From contig CAWUKV010000004.1 in NCBI GenBank assembly GCA_963923025.1, positions 1 to 64,000 on the forward strand: a stretch of 64,000 nucleotides of DNA, in the 5' to 3' direction. The notes under the pieces were generated by a model that worked only from the letters and a program-made list of their open reading frames with translations, ran no database searches and had not been told where the DNA came from. The translations under genes were made by a program, and so were the position numbers. The DNA comes from CAWUKV01 sp963923025. GTDB lineage: Bacteria > Cyanobacteriota > Cyanobacteriia > Phormidesmidales > Phormidesmidaceae. Position 1 is the first letter of the stretch. Every line of letters begins with the position of its first letter. Positions 18,066 to 27,431 of the stretch are shown here, piece by piece.

Positions 18066-19013
18066 TTACATCAATGTTTCACAAATACTAACTAGCTGCT
18101 GAGCAATCTCGTGATGCATATCAGGGGAAGGATAGTAATGGTTGTGCGTTAGCTGAGAGGGCGTCAGATGAATTTTGCCTTTGGCATAGTGGCGATCTCG
18201 CGTAATAGCAATAGGTTCACCTGTAACGCGATGACGTAGCATTTGAGGTAGCCCAGGCGTATTACAGTATTCGAGGTAGGCGTCGCAGTGCGATCGCAGC
18301 TCGTCTACCATGGGTTGATTAACCAGATGAGGAAAGTTGGACAGTAGCTTATGCAACCCATCGTAAGACTCTTGGTAGTCAGGGCGGCGTTTAGAAACCC
18401 AAAGCAGCACCTTAGGAACCTGGATGCTATTGAGCAATTGTACAAACTCAGCCACATACCGCTCCCGAATCTCAGCCACCTGAGCTGCCACGACCTCAGG
18501 TGATTCAGTTTCTAGCAGTTTCTGGTAAACATAGTCCGCAGGCATTCGGGTGCCTTCGTAGTAATACTGCTCTTGGAAGCATTCGTGGACTTTAAACCGA
18601 GAGGTTGACTGCGACCGACCGGAGAAGATCAAGATGGTAGCCAGCTTGGCCCGATTCACTAAGCTGAGCAACGCGTCGTACCTAGGATTGGTATGAAACG
18701 AGGGACCAATCCCGCCAACACCCAAGTTCAGAGAAGCCATATTCAAAGCTTTTCCGAGTAGGGCTGGATAGGGTTGATCCACAAAGCGCCCAAAGGTAAA
18801 TGCAGGCCCTAAAGAAGCAATGTACTGCTGAGAAGCCAAAGTCTTTGGTCGAGGCCCGCGCAATACGTACCGAGCACTCGTCGTGTGTAAATTCCAAAGC
18901 TGGTAATCAATAACCTGTGAATCCAGATTTTGGTAGGTATTGTTGGTCCCCACTAGCATAGGTTTGAGACCTGGCCCGCTCTGAGCGGCGGGTATTGCTA
19001 TCTGTTCCGCCAT
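18066..19013 (-). CDS. DUF6473-like protein, hypothetical
   Basis: A 315-residue cytoplasmic protein without a signal peptide. The N-terminal half (YVLRGPRPKTLASQQYIASL, GPAFTFGRFVDQPYPALLG, LNLGVGGIGPSFHTNPRYDA) resembles the DUF6473 family, whose members carry a similar RGPRP...LGGSETFGKFV...NLG pattern and are often found beside sulfotransferases and glycan genes. I recall this resemblance and have not checked it. The NLG-x-GG and later H-containing blocks hint at an SGNH-hydrolase-like Rossmann fold. It is the last gene of the upstream block, 54 bp after a TPR-sulfotransferase gene. Confidence 0.6.
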   Translation of the reverse strand: MAEQIAIPAAQSGPGLKPMLVGTNNTYQNLDSQVIDYQLWNLHTTSARYVLRGPRPKTLASQQYIASLGPAFTFGRFVDQPYPALLGKALNMASLNLGVGGIGPSFHTNPRYDALLSLVNRAKLATILIFSGRSQSTSRFKVHECFQEQYYYEGTRMPADYVYQKLLETESPEVVAAQVAEIRERYVAEFVQLLNSIQVPKVLLWVSKRRPDYQESYDGLHKLLSNFPHLVNQPMVDELRSHCDAYLEYCNTPGLPQMLRHRVTGEPIAITRDRHYAKGKIHLTPSQLTHNHYYPSPDMHHEIAQQLVSICETLM

Positions 19014-19067
19014 AAAGATTTGAATTGAAAAGACGTGCTAGAAATTGAAAGCATAGGGTCAGATGAA

Positions 19068-20588
19068 CTACCAATTGAATGACTGATTCAACAGGGTCTC
19101 CAACTTTTGGGTATGCGGAGCAAAGAAGGCTGATAGCTGCTGACGCACCGCTAGATTAACCGGCGAGTACGTTCCAGCATTGAACTTCGAATAGTCTTGC
19201 TCCGGGTGATGGCTAAGTCCCAGGGATTGATACAGCTGCTTCAAAGTCTCTTCGGGTTGATGAAACAGGTTTTCACTTTGAAGAATCAGAAACTGCTCAC
19301 GCGGAAAGACTTCGAACCAGCGCTTGAGGTGATAGTAATACAGACTATTCCCTGTGTGGCGACAGCGATTAAGCACTTTCCAAGGAATATCATCCTCGGT
19401 AGCGGCCTGCTGAATCAGCCGGATCTCCTCTTCGATAGCCTGCTCAACCGATCGCTTTTCGGCACCGTTACGCACCATCATGTTGTATCGCGAAATGGTC
19501 CGGTCTACTGGCTGACGCAGAATAACGACGAGCTGAATGTCGGGAAACTGTTGAAAGATTCTTTCAGGTGCGACATCGCTGTAGAAGTAGTTGGCCGACG
19601 TTTCCCCCGTGACCCAGCCAGACTGCTGCGGCATGGGTGGAAAATGGGCCAGGTACCAGTCGAGACCCGCCTCATACTCAAGGTCAAAGAAGTCGATCTC
19701 TTTCTCCAGCGGTGGTAGGACCGCCGGATGTTGACGCAGATACTGGAATAGAGAGGTCGTGCCACACTTCTCTGCACCAATAATCAGAAAATCTGGAGCC
19801 CGTCGCCGAGCTGTGGTCCACAACGACGGATCGGGCTGACGCCGCTGGGCAATTTGGGCACTCGTATGGCGATAGCGCTCAATCGCAGCAGGCAAGTTAT
19901 CCAACTTAGTCTGCGCGTAGGCCAAGGCAATCTGCGCAGGCACCAAATCAGGCTGCTGCGCCACAATCTCCTGGCAGGTCTCGACGACCGCCTGCAAGAT
20001 GGGGTCTTCTTTAGGAATTTCGTAACGCATCAGGTTGTAGCGCAGACGCGTGTAGGCCTCATACAGACGCGCATCCTGCCGCAGCGCTTGGAGATAGGCC
20101 TGGACAGCTGCAGATTTATCGCCGGTTTTGCTCAGCGCTTGAGCTTGTTGAATGTAAATTCGGCCAAATTCTGTTCGGACCTCAGGGTGATTCGGCTCTG
20201 AAGCAAGGGCGGCCTGATAATGTGAGATCGCAACCGTCCACTGCTGCTGTTGAGCCGTGAGTTGCCCCAACCGTCGGTGCAGCGCCGTCCATTCTGGACG
20301 GTGCTGCAGAGCCTGCTGGTAAGCCGCGATCGCAGCATCCATTTGACCCTGCTGCTGAAACAAATCGCCTTTAGCCCGGTGGAGTGCCGCCGCCGTGTTG
20401 GCATCGGGTTCAGTCACAGTAGACGCTGGGGGCTGGCTCAGCTGCCGACAGAGCGCAATTGCAGCTTCACAGCTTTCAATGACCTGAGCCCACTGGCCCG
20501 CCGCGCAGCTAGCCTGTGCCTGTTGCAGAGCGGTTTGCAAGCGGCGGTTGACCGTCGAATCGAGCGTTTGAAATTCGCTAGCGTTCAT
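19068..20588 (-). CDS. TPR protein fused to sulfotransferase (heparan-type)
   Basis: A 506-residue protein. TPRs occupy about residues 18-240 (for example GQMDAAIAAYQQALQHRPEW and QWTVAISHYQAALASEPNHP). A Sulfotransfer_1-type domain follows at 265-500. DFLIIGAEKCGTTSLFQYLR (266-285) is the phosphosulfate loop, KEIDFFD is the usual acidic follow-on, and QLVVILRQPVDRTISRYNMM (352-371) is the 3'-phosphate site. This is the heparan N-deacetylase/sulfotransferase-like class, different from the sulfotransferase at 11309-12712. ATG start. Its start codon overlaps the stop of the upstream methyltransferase-like gene by one base (TGATG), so coupled translation is likely. Confidence 0.87.
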   Translation of the reverse strand: MNASEFQTLDSTVNRRLQTALQQAQASCAAGQWAQVIESCEAAIALCRQLSQPPASTVTEPDANTAAALHRAKGDLFQQQGQMDAAIAAYQQALQHRPEWTALHRRLGQLTAQQQQWTVAISHYQAALASEPNHPEVRTEFGRIYIQQAQALSKTGDKSAAVQAYLQALRQDARLYEAYTRLRYNLMRYEIPKEDPILQAVVETCQEIVAQQPDLVPAQIALAYAQTKLDNLPAAIERYRHTSAQIAQRRQPDPSLWTTARRRAPDFLIIGAEKCGTTSLFQYLRQHPAVLPPLEKEIDFFDLEYEAGLDWYLAHFPPMPQQSGWVTGETSANYFYSDVAPERIFQQFPDIQLVVILRQPVDRTISRYNMMVRNGAEKRSVEQAIEEEIRLIQQAATEDDIPWKVLNRCRHTGNSLYYYHLKRWFEVFPREQFLILQSENLFHQPEETLKQLYQSLGLSHHPEQDYSKFNAGTYSPVNLAVRQQLSAFFAPHTQKLETLLNQSFNW

Positions 20589-22093
20589 CAGTTAGTCCTC
20601 CGCTGATACAGGGCATGGTAGCTTTGCTCAATCGGAACAATGTGCTGGCCAACAGAGGAAGTGAAAGCGGCAATACCCACCCGCGGAGCCTGCTCTGGAT
20701 AAGAGGTCGGATGCCATAGCGCATTCTGAAAAATGAGGACACCGCCTGGATTGACATAGGGCCAAACCTTCTCCATCAACGCGCTGAGAGCGTCAGCCTG
20801 TTGGCCTTCACACTGAACACATACAACATCAAACGCAGCCCCGTCTAGCGATCGCGCATCCTCTATGGGGAGACCGGTCTTCAGCTCAAGTTGACTACGG
20901 GCGGCAACGCGGTCAAGATTTTCGAGAGTAGTTGATTCAAATGCATTAGACATCCACCAGCAGCGGTCGGTCGGTTGCCTCAGCAAATGATCTGCCAGCC
21001 AGCATAGGCTAGCGGCTTCGCAGTTGCCTAAAACCAGCGCATGCAGAGGCTGCGGCCGGTTTCTCAGCTCAGCCAAGGCCGTTTGCCAGGTGAGCAGCAC
21101 ATCGCTGAACCAGGTCTCACCAAAGGTATAGCCCCGGTCCGGGCACTGTTGCCAGCCCTGCAAGGCAAAAGCGCGCTGGTGGGAAGCCGCTGCCGCTGGA
21201 TAGTTGCCTTGGCGAGACAGCGTATTGCCCGTAAGACTATGTACCCAGGCCGCTTCACCCACGGCTTGATGCGCTTGTTGACACACGTCAAGGGCCGCCT
21301 GCCAACGCTGTAACGCTGTCAGGGTGTTCATAAGGCCAACATAGGGCCAATACATCGTTGGTTCAAGCTGCAGGGCGCGATGAAACTGTTCGATGGCCGC
21401 TTCGGGCTGTTGCAGCAGGCGGTGGGCGCGACCCATTTGAGAGTAGACTTCAGCGCAGTCAGGGTCTTGTTCTGCCCAGGATTGGTACAGTTCAAGAGAC
21501 GTCTCCCAACTTTCCACTCGACCATACAGATTGCCAAGTGCGACATAGGCCGCAGCATAAACCGGATCGCGCTGGATAGCCCGTCGATAACAATCGACGG
21601 CCGCAGTGTTTTCGCCCTGTAGCTCAAGCAGTCGACCCAGCTGAAAATGAATGGTTGCTGTCGCCTTGTCAGGGTACGACGTCAGAATGTCGTGTAGCGT
21701 TTTTGCTTCAGCTCGACGATCGCCGAGGTGGCCGTACGTTTTAGCTAGGCGATGGCGGACTTCAACGTTATCAGGTTGATAGACAAGGGTCTGCTCCCAT
21801 GCCTGCACTGCCTGCAACCAAGCTTCACAGCAGCTGTAAATGCGACCTGACTCAGCATAGAAACGGGCATTCACGGGTGCTTTTGCCAAAGCCATCACCC
21901 GCCAGGGATAGGCCTCTTCAATCAGCCCCATGCCCGTGAGAATATTACCTACGGTGTAGCAGGACTGAGTCCATTCTTGGCTGTCTGGTTGAGCCAGTAG
22001 GCGTTCACAAGTGGTTAACGCATCGTCTAAGTATTGCAGCATAAGCCAGTCGGCGATATTGATATAACTAACGTGAGCAGAGGGCTCAGACAA
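20588..22093 (-). CDS. TPR protein fused to methyltransferase-like domain
   Basis: A 501-residue protein. Residues about 1-330 are consecutive TPRs (for example YPAAAASHQRAFALQGW and PEAAIEQFHRALQLEP). Residues about 345-495 look like a class I SAM-dependent methyltransferase: LHALVLGNCEAASLCWLADH as the nucleotide-binding strand-loop, LDGAAFDVVCVQCEGQQADA, and PYVNPGGVLIFQNALW as the post-motif strand. The glycine-rich motif I is unusual (GNCEAAS rather than GxGxG), so activity is uncertain. The start is a TTG at 22093 with no clear ribosome-binding site; the first in-frame ATG is 17 codons later. It lies 28 bp after the TPR-GT61 gene and overlaps the next gene by one base. Confidence 0.7.
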   Translation of the reverse strand: MSEPSAHVSYINIADWLMLQYLDDALTTCERLLAQPDSQEWTQSCYTVGNILTGMGLIEEAYPWRVMALAKAPVNARFYAESGRIYSCCEAWLQAVQAWEQTLVYQPDNVEVRHRLAKTYGHLGDRRAEAKTLHDILTSYPDKATATIHFQLGRLLELQGENTAAVDCYRRAIQRDPVYAAAYVALGNLYGRVESWETSLELYQSWAEQDPDCAEVYSQMGRAHRLLQQPEAAIEQFHRALQLEPTMYWPYVGLMNTLTALQRWQAALDVCQQAHQAVGEAAWVHSLTGNTLSRQGNYPAAAASHQRAFALQGWQQCPDRGYTFGETWFSDVLLTWQTALAELRNRPQPLHALVLGNCEAASLCWLADHLLRQPTDRCWWMSNAFESTTLENLDRVAARSQLELKTGLPIEDARSLDGAAFDVVCVQCEGQQADALSALMEKVWPYVNPGGVLIFQNALWHPTSYPEQAPRVGIAAFTSSVGQHIVPIEQSYHALYQRRTN

Positions 22094-22121
22094 ATATGAT
22101 GTATGGGAACAGCAGTGGTGT

Positions 22122-24833
22122 TTAAGAAACGGAGGATAGCCCAGCGGTTTGGAGAAGCGATCGCAATGCGGCCAGATCTACGCTGAAGTCTTCTGTCAAG
22201 CCGCTAGGGTACATCAGTTGGCGCAGCGCCGCGTCGGTACAGCCCTCACCTACCAAATAGTAGTGATGCAGATTCAGGTATTGGCTAATCATCCAATAAT
22301 CGGTTCGGAGATAGTGGGGCGAAAATAGTTCAACGACTTTTGTTTCGGGACTGCAAAAGACTAGATTCGACAAACCCGAGCCGTGGGGCGTCACAATAGC
22401 ATCTGCGTCAGCAAATAGTGCGGCTTGCTGACGGACCGTTAGTGACTCTAGTGTAACGGAGACAAAACCCAAGGTCGAAAGCAAGGCCATTACCTCAGAT
22501 TCGTTAAGGACCTGACGATACCGAGCTTCGTGACGGCTGATGTAATAGCGCTTTGAGCCTGAACGCAAGTTCTTAGCTGACGCAGCCGTACCCATTGCCT
22601 TATTGTTAGCAGCAGCAGCAGATTGAAAGGGCAGAAACTGTCGCCGTAAGTAACTCACGGTCCGCATAGGGACCCAATCTAAATACCCGGCAAAGCTGGG
22701 GACCAACAGCTGTTCAGCCTGCAAATAGGGGACCTCGTCACTTGCAATCACCTTGTCTAGAGGAATCCCCAAGGCCGCTAGGGTCTCCTTTTGAAAAGGG
22801 CGGTTGATGTTGTTGACAACAAAATGATCGACATCAGCCAGGTCAAGCCCCTGTTCTCGTAGTACCCGCTGCAAAATCTCAATGCGCGGTAGTACGTCGA
22901 ACATCCAATGGTAGTAAATATGTCCCGACAGCCCAGATAACACCGCAACGCGCCCTGCTAGCCGTTGTACCGGTGGCAAGTCTACCGGCTCGGTCAATAG
23001 CTGCTGCTGCCGCGATTGTGAGACTGGGCACCCAGGCAAATACCAGGGGTAGCGCCGCGACACATCCCCAATGACTTTGCCATCCGGAGCGTAGATACGA
23101 ATATCATTGCAGACGTCCCAAGCATTCATCTGCGGTGCAATCCAGGCTCGGCCTTCGGGCAGCGTCACCATAAAGGTTGGATAGTCGTCAACTGCAGATG
23201 ATCCAGCGTGCCCCGGATTGCAGTAAAACCCCTTTGGCCCTACCTGCTGAGGAGAAAACTGTGGCATGAGCTGTTTCATGCAGCGGGAACAGGTGACACC
23301 GCCACAAGTCTCGGGCAATTGCTTAGAGGGCAACACCTCATTGTTAGAAGTCTCTTTAGCAGGCCACTCTTCTGTCGAAACAACTAGGTCCTGACTCGAT
23401 ATCCCATTATGAGCCCGCCAAGTCTGAATCTGCCAATCCTGAGCCCGAGGGTGCCATTCAACCGACTTAGCAGTATCCGCATTGCGTGCCGCCAATACCC
23501 ATCGGAGCTGCCGCTGGAGCCGGTTTAGACTAGCAGGCCTTTTGGCAGCCCGACGCAGACCCGCCCGATAGGTTACAGCCGCCGCCGCGAAACGCCGCTG
23601 CCCCGCTAAGCAGTCACCGAGATGTCGGTATAGGGCCGGATTCTCGGGGAGTAGCGCGATCGCGTATCGGTAAAACTGTTCTGCCGGTACAGGCGCATCG
23701 CAGGCCACCGACAGGTTGCCTAAGCAAGTGTAAACTTGTCCTAGCCGCTGTTTCAGCTGCGCCTGACCTGTACGCGCCTGCACCGAGGAAGACTGCAGTG
23801 CAGTCAAAAATTCTCTGCATCGATGCCGCAACTGATCCAGCAAATCGGGAGCTGACAGCTGCGCTTCAGAACGGTACGTGTCCTGGAAAGCCTGAATCAG
23901 GCCAGACTGACGAGAAACTGACATTCGCAGGTGATCGATCAGCCCATCCCAATCGCCTTCAGCAATCAGACTGTAAGCATAGTCTTGGCGAATGCTAGGC
24001 GCATCGGGTTGGCATCCTAGTGCCTGATAAAAGTAATGGCTTGCCGCCGCATGATCTTGATACTTGCGATGCAGACGCCCTAGGTTTTGATGGGCAAGTG
24101 CCAGGTTCGGATTCAGCGAGAGTGCCTGCTGATAGGCCGCGATCGCACCTGCGGTATTTGACTGCATCGCCAGCGACTGCCCTAGACCGCTGTGCAACCG
24201 AGCTTCCTGTTCCGGCTTTTGAGGCGGGTGCTTAAGCGCCTGACGAAACAGAGCAGCAGCAGCAGCATAAGCCTCAACCTGAACCAGCGCCTGACCGAGA
24301 TGGGGATAAACCCGCGGAGGTGGACAATGACGAAAAATTGCATTACGGTAATGCCGAATCGCCTGTCGAGCCTCCCCTTTATGGTGCAGCAACCGCCCCA
24401 TAGCCAGATAAAGCTCACCCGCATCAGGGCTGTACGATAGTGCTGTTTTGTAGACGTTCATTGCAGCCTGCAACGCCCGCTGCTGCTGCAGGAGCTGGCC
24501 AAGAGCCAAGGCTACCAAGAACCAATCTGGCCTAAGCTCTAATGCCGAGCGATAGTGAGAGATAGCCGGAACGATTTTCTGTTTTCGGCTATACAAAATA
24601 CCCAACACTCGATGACTTTCGGCCTGTTCTAAGTCAAGCGTAAGTCCCTTTTCATAGGCCGCAACTGCCGTATCAATCTGCCCCTTCTGCACGAAAGCAC
24701 GCCCTAGCAAAGCATATAGCTCCGGCTTAGGACCTTCAAGCAACAAGGAAGAGCGGCACAAGCGAATGACCCGATCCCAATTTTGAGACGGGAGATTGTT
24801 CGATACTGGACGCTCAGATAAAGAGACAGGCAT
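22122..24833 (-). CDS. TPR protein fused to GT61-family glycosyltransferase
   Basis: A 903-residue protein. The first 480 residues hold about ten TPRs (for example AVAAYEKGLTLDLEQAESHR, GAIAAYQQALSLNPNLALAH). Residues about 560-890 match the GT61/DUF563 family: GHIYYHWMFDVLPRIEILQR with the invariant HW-x-FD-x-LPR block, LLVPSFAGYLDWVPMRTVSY, KRYYISRHEARYRQVLNESE, then ADAIVTPHGSGLSNLVFCSP, where HGSGL is the conserved family motif. A CGGVTCSRC and CMKQL stretch near 525-535 has several cysteines and may bind metal. It is the first gene of the upstream block, so its promoter probably lies in 24834-25148. Confidence 0.88.
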   Translation of the reverse strand: MPVSLSERPVSNNLPSQNWDRVIRLCRSSLLLEGPKPELYALLGRAFVQKGQIDTAVAAYEKGLTLDLEQAESHRVLGILYSRKQKIVPAISHYRSALELRPDWFLVALALGQLLQQQRALQAAMNVYKTALSYSPDAGELYLAMGRLLHHKGEARQAIRHYRNAIFRHCPPPRVYPHLGQALVQVEAYAAAAALFRQALKHPPQKPEQEARLHSGLGQSLAMQSNTAGAIAAYQQALSLNPNLALAHQNLGRLHRKYQDHAAASHYFYQALGCQPDAPSIRQDYAYSLIAEGDWDGLIDHLRMSVSRQSGLIQAFQDTYRSEAQLSAPDLLDQLRHRCREFLTALQSSSVQARTGQAQLKQRLGQVYTCLGNLSVACDAPVPAEQFYRYAIALLPENPALYRHLGDCLAGQRRFAAAAVTYRAGLRRAAKRPASLNRLQRQLRWVLAARNADTAKSVEWHPRAQDWQIQTWRAHNGISSQDLVVSTEEWPAKETSNNEVLPSKQLPETCGGVTCSRCMKQLMPQFSPQQVGPKGFYCNPGHAGSSAVDDYPTFMVTLPEGRAWIAPQMNAWDVCNDIRIYAPDGKVIGDVSRRYPWYLPGCPVSQSRQQQLLTEPVDLPPVQRLAGRVAVLSGLSGHIYYHWMFDVLPRIEILQRVLREQGLDLADVDHFVVNNINRPFQKETLAALGIPLDKVIASDEVPYLQAEQLLVPSFAGYLDWVPMRTVSYLRRQFLPFQSAAAANNKAMGTAASAKNLRSGSKRYYISRHEARYRQVLNESEVMALLSTLGFVSVTLESLTVRQQAALFADADAIVTPHGSGLSNLVFCSPETKVVELFSPHYLRTDYWMISQYLNLHHYYLVGEGCTDAALRQLMYPSGLTEDFSVDLAALRSLLQTAGLSSVS

Positions 24834-25148
24834 CAGCTAGCCTAAAAGTTTGTTGTTAACCACCAATGCAACAAAGTGAATGAGAACTCTCTTCACAAGT
24901 ATCGCAGGGCACAAAACACAGAAATCACAGCGTCATCAACTCTGACTAAGCCTGCAAGCGTAACTATACGCCCAAACGAAAAGGGGGCAACAGCTAGCAA
25001 CCCGGCTCAATCTATTTGCAGATTTCTGTAGACGCTCCAGTCGGAGCAATAAGAATATAGCTAGAAACAATAGAGAAAGCTAAATAGCCAGCGTGCAGCA
25101 GGGCTGCGACGGCAGAAAAGTCGCCACAGCCCCAGCTACATTAACAGC
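24834..25148. other. intergenic region between TPR-GT61 and RTX genes
   Basis: About 315 bases with no gene. Near the RTX stop there is an imperfect hairpin: GGGCTGCGAC (25101-25110) pairs with GTCG...CAGCCC (25120-25132, three-base bulge). It may terminate the RTX transcript, although no U run follows. The promoter of the minus-strand glycan block should lie in the lower half of this region. Confidence 0.4.
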
Positions 25149-25634
25149 CTATGCGAGGAAGAAATCGTCGTCGCTGAGCGTCAAACCGGGATCAAGCTTA
25201 ATGAAAGCCGTATCGTTGACAAACACAATACCAGTGGCGGGATCGTACTCGACAGTTGCGTTATCACCGGCACCCTGAATGAAGATCGTATCCTCACCCA
25301 CAGTGAAATCTGTGATTTCGTCAACCAACCCAACGTCTGCGAAATCGAAGGCGAACGTGTCTTCGCCCTCTCCACCTGTCAGAACATCAGCGCCTGCGCC
25401 GCCAAACAAATTGTCGTCGCCTTCGCCACCACTCAGGATGTCGTTACCCGCACCGCCAATGAGTACGTCGTTACCGTCGTTGCCAAAAATATCGTCGTTG
25501 CCGTTACCGCCATAGACAATATCATTACCACCGCCAGAATCTATCTCATCGTTACCGTCGAGTCCAAAGACAGAATCGTCCTCATCACTCGTGAAAATTT
25601 CGTTAGTCAGATTGTCCCCAATCACGATCGACAT
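25149..25634 (-). CDS. small RTX-repeat calcium-binding protein
   Basis: A 161-residue protein starting MSIVIGDNLTNEIF. The ATG at 25634 is preceded by AAGGAG nine bases away, which favours it over longer in-frame starts. From about residue 20 to 105 it is a run of RTX nonapeptides of the form GGxGxDxLx (GGGNDIVYGGNGNDDIFG, GNDVLIGGAGNDIL, GGAGADVLTGGEGEDTF), which fold as a calcium-filled beta-roll. The C-terminal part (DEITDFTVGEDTIFI ... DPATGIVFVNDTAFIKL) is the usual capping sequence of secreted RTX proteins. There is no N-terminal signal, consistent with type I secretion, but no type I exporter is in the window. It directly precedes the TPR-modification genes. Confidence 0.88.
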   Translation of the reverse strand: MSIVIGDNLTNEIFTSDEDDSVFGLDGNDEIDSGGGNDIVYGGNGNDDIFGNDGNDVLIGGAGNDILSGGEGDDNLFGGAGADVLTGGEGEDTFAFDFADVGLVDEITDFTVGEDTIFIQGAGDNATVEYDPATGIVFVNDTAFIKLDPGLTLSDDDFFLA

Positions 25635-26465
25635 GGGATTGTTCTCCTTGATACAGCTTTTTCTGAAAATGTGTTGAACGACCTGGAACTTTTCATCGCC
25701 GGGCAACTCTTTAAAGGCATGGATGCCCAAAGAAGTTCGCCAGAAGCGTACCAGGACCATGCACCTACAAGTCAGCCGAAAGACCTAGCGCTTCATCCCC
25801 GTGGCACCCCACTAGTACAAACCGCCGCTCCCCTTTCCTGATAATCAGGGAAATGTCAAGGAACACATAGCCTTATCAACCTGCTCCACAGGATGCAGCC
25901 GCAACACCGTATGGCGGAGCTAACTGTTCTGTAGGAGCATCCTTGGACAACACCGCTAAGCAATGTACGTCTATCCCAACATAGGCATACTAACCTAGTG
26001 ATATCATAAAAATAGTAAAGAACTGATAAAGCAATCCGATAGTTTCTTAACGTTGGACGAGCTGAACCTTCGGCCTAGGAAAATCTGCGGATATGCTGCA
26101 CCAAAACGCCTGATTTCAGCACCTTGTCTTTACCTGATCCATCAGTAAATGGTCGGACATCTTTAAGAAGTAGAAATGGGTCGCCTGCGGAGAGGTCAGG
26201 GCTAGAGCCTGCAAAGGGCAAAATCTGACAGACTGTACCTCCCATACATCGATTCATCTTCCCTAAGCGTTACAGTCGCCCTAGCAAATATCAGTTTTTT
26301 TGTTTGATCTGGTGGCTTGAACTGTGACAAGCTTGACGAGAAAAACTACGATGAAGATCAGTGGCAATCAACAGTTTAGACAGACCTATCGAGAAGCGCT
26401 GTTGTTATTAGTACACCTTGTTGCCGCGGGTTATCTCTATTAACGATTTCTATCAGCGATTAGTT
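25635..26465. other. divergent intergenic region, no supported gene
   Basis: About 830 bases between the minus-strand RTX gene and the plus-strand GT2 gene. It must hold both promoters. A short imperfect palindrome, TTTCCTGATAATCAGGGAAA (25834-25853), lies about 200 bp upstream of the RTX start and could be an operator. A 60-codon minus-strand frame at 26075-26257 has no recognisable features and is not called. Confidence 0.4.
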
Positions 26466-27431
26466 GTGTTACGTATTAGCGTTGTCATTCCGGCATACAA
26501 CTGCGAATCCTTTATTTATCAAGCCATTGAAAGTGCCCTGGGTCCCGAAGTTAGCGAGGTTATTGTCGTTGATGATGGTTCCACGGACGGTACGGCTGAC
26601 CAAGTTGCTCGGATCACCCACAGCAAACTTAGATATGTCAAGCAGGCTAATCAGGGCGTCTCTGTAGCCCGGAATTACGGCATTGAGCTAGCTCGAGGTG
26701 AACTGATCGCGTTTTTAGATGCTGACGATTGGTTTCTGCCAAACAAACTGACCCGTCAAGCGTCGCTATTTGCCGCTAATCCGCAGTTGGGGTTAGTCCA
26801 ATCGGGCTGGCAAAGAGTTAGCGAATTAGGCCAGCACGTTGCCAACGTGACACCTTGGGAGTCAGCCCCCAAGCTAACTTTGGAAACCTGGCTTCAGTAC
26901 AAGCCTGTTCTACCCAGTGCATTGATGGTGCGCAGAGACTGGCTGCGTCATGTCCATGGTTTTGATCCGGATCTTAAAGCGGCAGAAGACGTTGATCTAG
27001 TCTGTCGATTGGCTTTAGCGGGTTGTCCCGCCGTTTGGCTACAGGAAGTAGCCGTTAGCTACCGGCAAAGAGCCTACAGTGCCATGGGAGATAGCCGAAC
27101 ACAGGCCCAAGATCTCAAACGATTCTTGGATAAGTTTTTTGGAGAAAACCAGCTGCCTCCAGACGTTCAACTCCTTGAAAAAACCGTGCGATACAATACG
27201 CTCGTTTGGGCTGCGTGGTATCTGTATCACACAGGTTATGTCGCTGAAATGGCGCAATACCTAAAGCATGCTTGGGAGTACAGCCCTCATCGTCCACTCG
27301 ATACGGTTCTGCACTGGACAGAGAGTTTTGATCACTTTTCTACGGATTGGCAAAGGCCACTGTCTCTAACTACGCTTCTGTCTTCCCAGGAGTGGCAACA
27401 TTTAACTCAGTGGGTTCTAGCCCAGCCCTAG
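26466..27431 (+). CDS. glycosyltransferase family 2
   Basis: A GT-A fold transferase of 321 aa counted from the GTG at 26466, which gives MLRISVVIPAYNCESFIYQA, the usual family start. A TTG at 26418 would add 16 residues with no homology to GT2. Motifs in order: EVIVVDDGSTDGTADQV, KQANQGVSVARNYGIELARG, LIAFLDADDWFLPNKL (the DxD metal site) and GFDPDLKAAEDVDLVCRLAL, with ED as the likely catalytic base. It is transcribed away from the minus-strand glycan locus but very probably belongs to the same surface-glycan function. The donor and acceptor cannot be predicted. Confidence 0.9.
   Translation: MLRISVVIPAYNCESFIYQAIESALGPEVSEVIVVDDGSTDGTADQVARITHSKLRYVKQANQGVSVARNYGIELARGELIAFLDADDWFLPNKLTRQASLFAANPQLGLVQSGWQRVSELGQHVANVTPWESAPKLTLETWLQYKPVLPSALMVRRDWLRHVHGFDPDLKAAEDVDLVCRLALAGCPAVWLQEVAVSYRQRAYSAMGDSRTQAQDLKRFLDKFFGENQLPPDVQLLEKTVRYNTLVWAAWYLYHTGYVAEMAQYLKHAWEYSPHRPLDTVLHWTESFDHFSTDWQRPLSLTTLLSSQEWQHLTQWVLAQP

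Noticed and set aside
25635..25760. N-terminal extension of the RTX protein
   Set aside because: AAGGAG precedes the internal ATG at 25634, and the extension lacks the character of RTX proteins.
26075..26257. 60-codon minus-strand frame
   Set aside because: No ribosome-binding site, no recognisable domain and an isolated position in a divergent promoter region.
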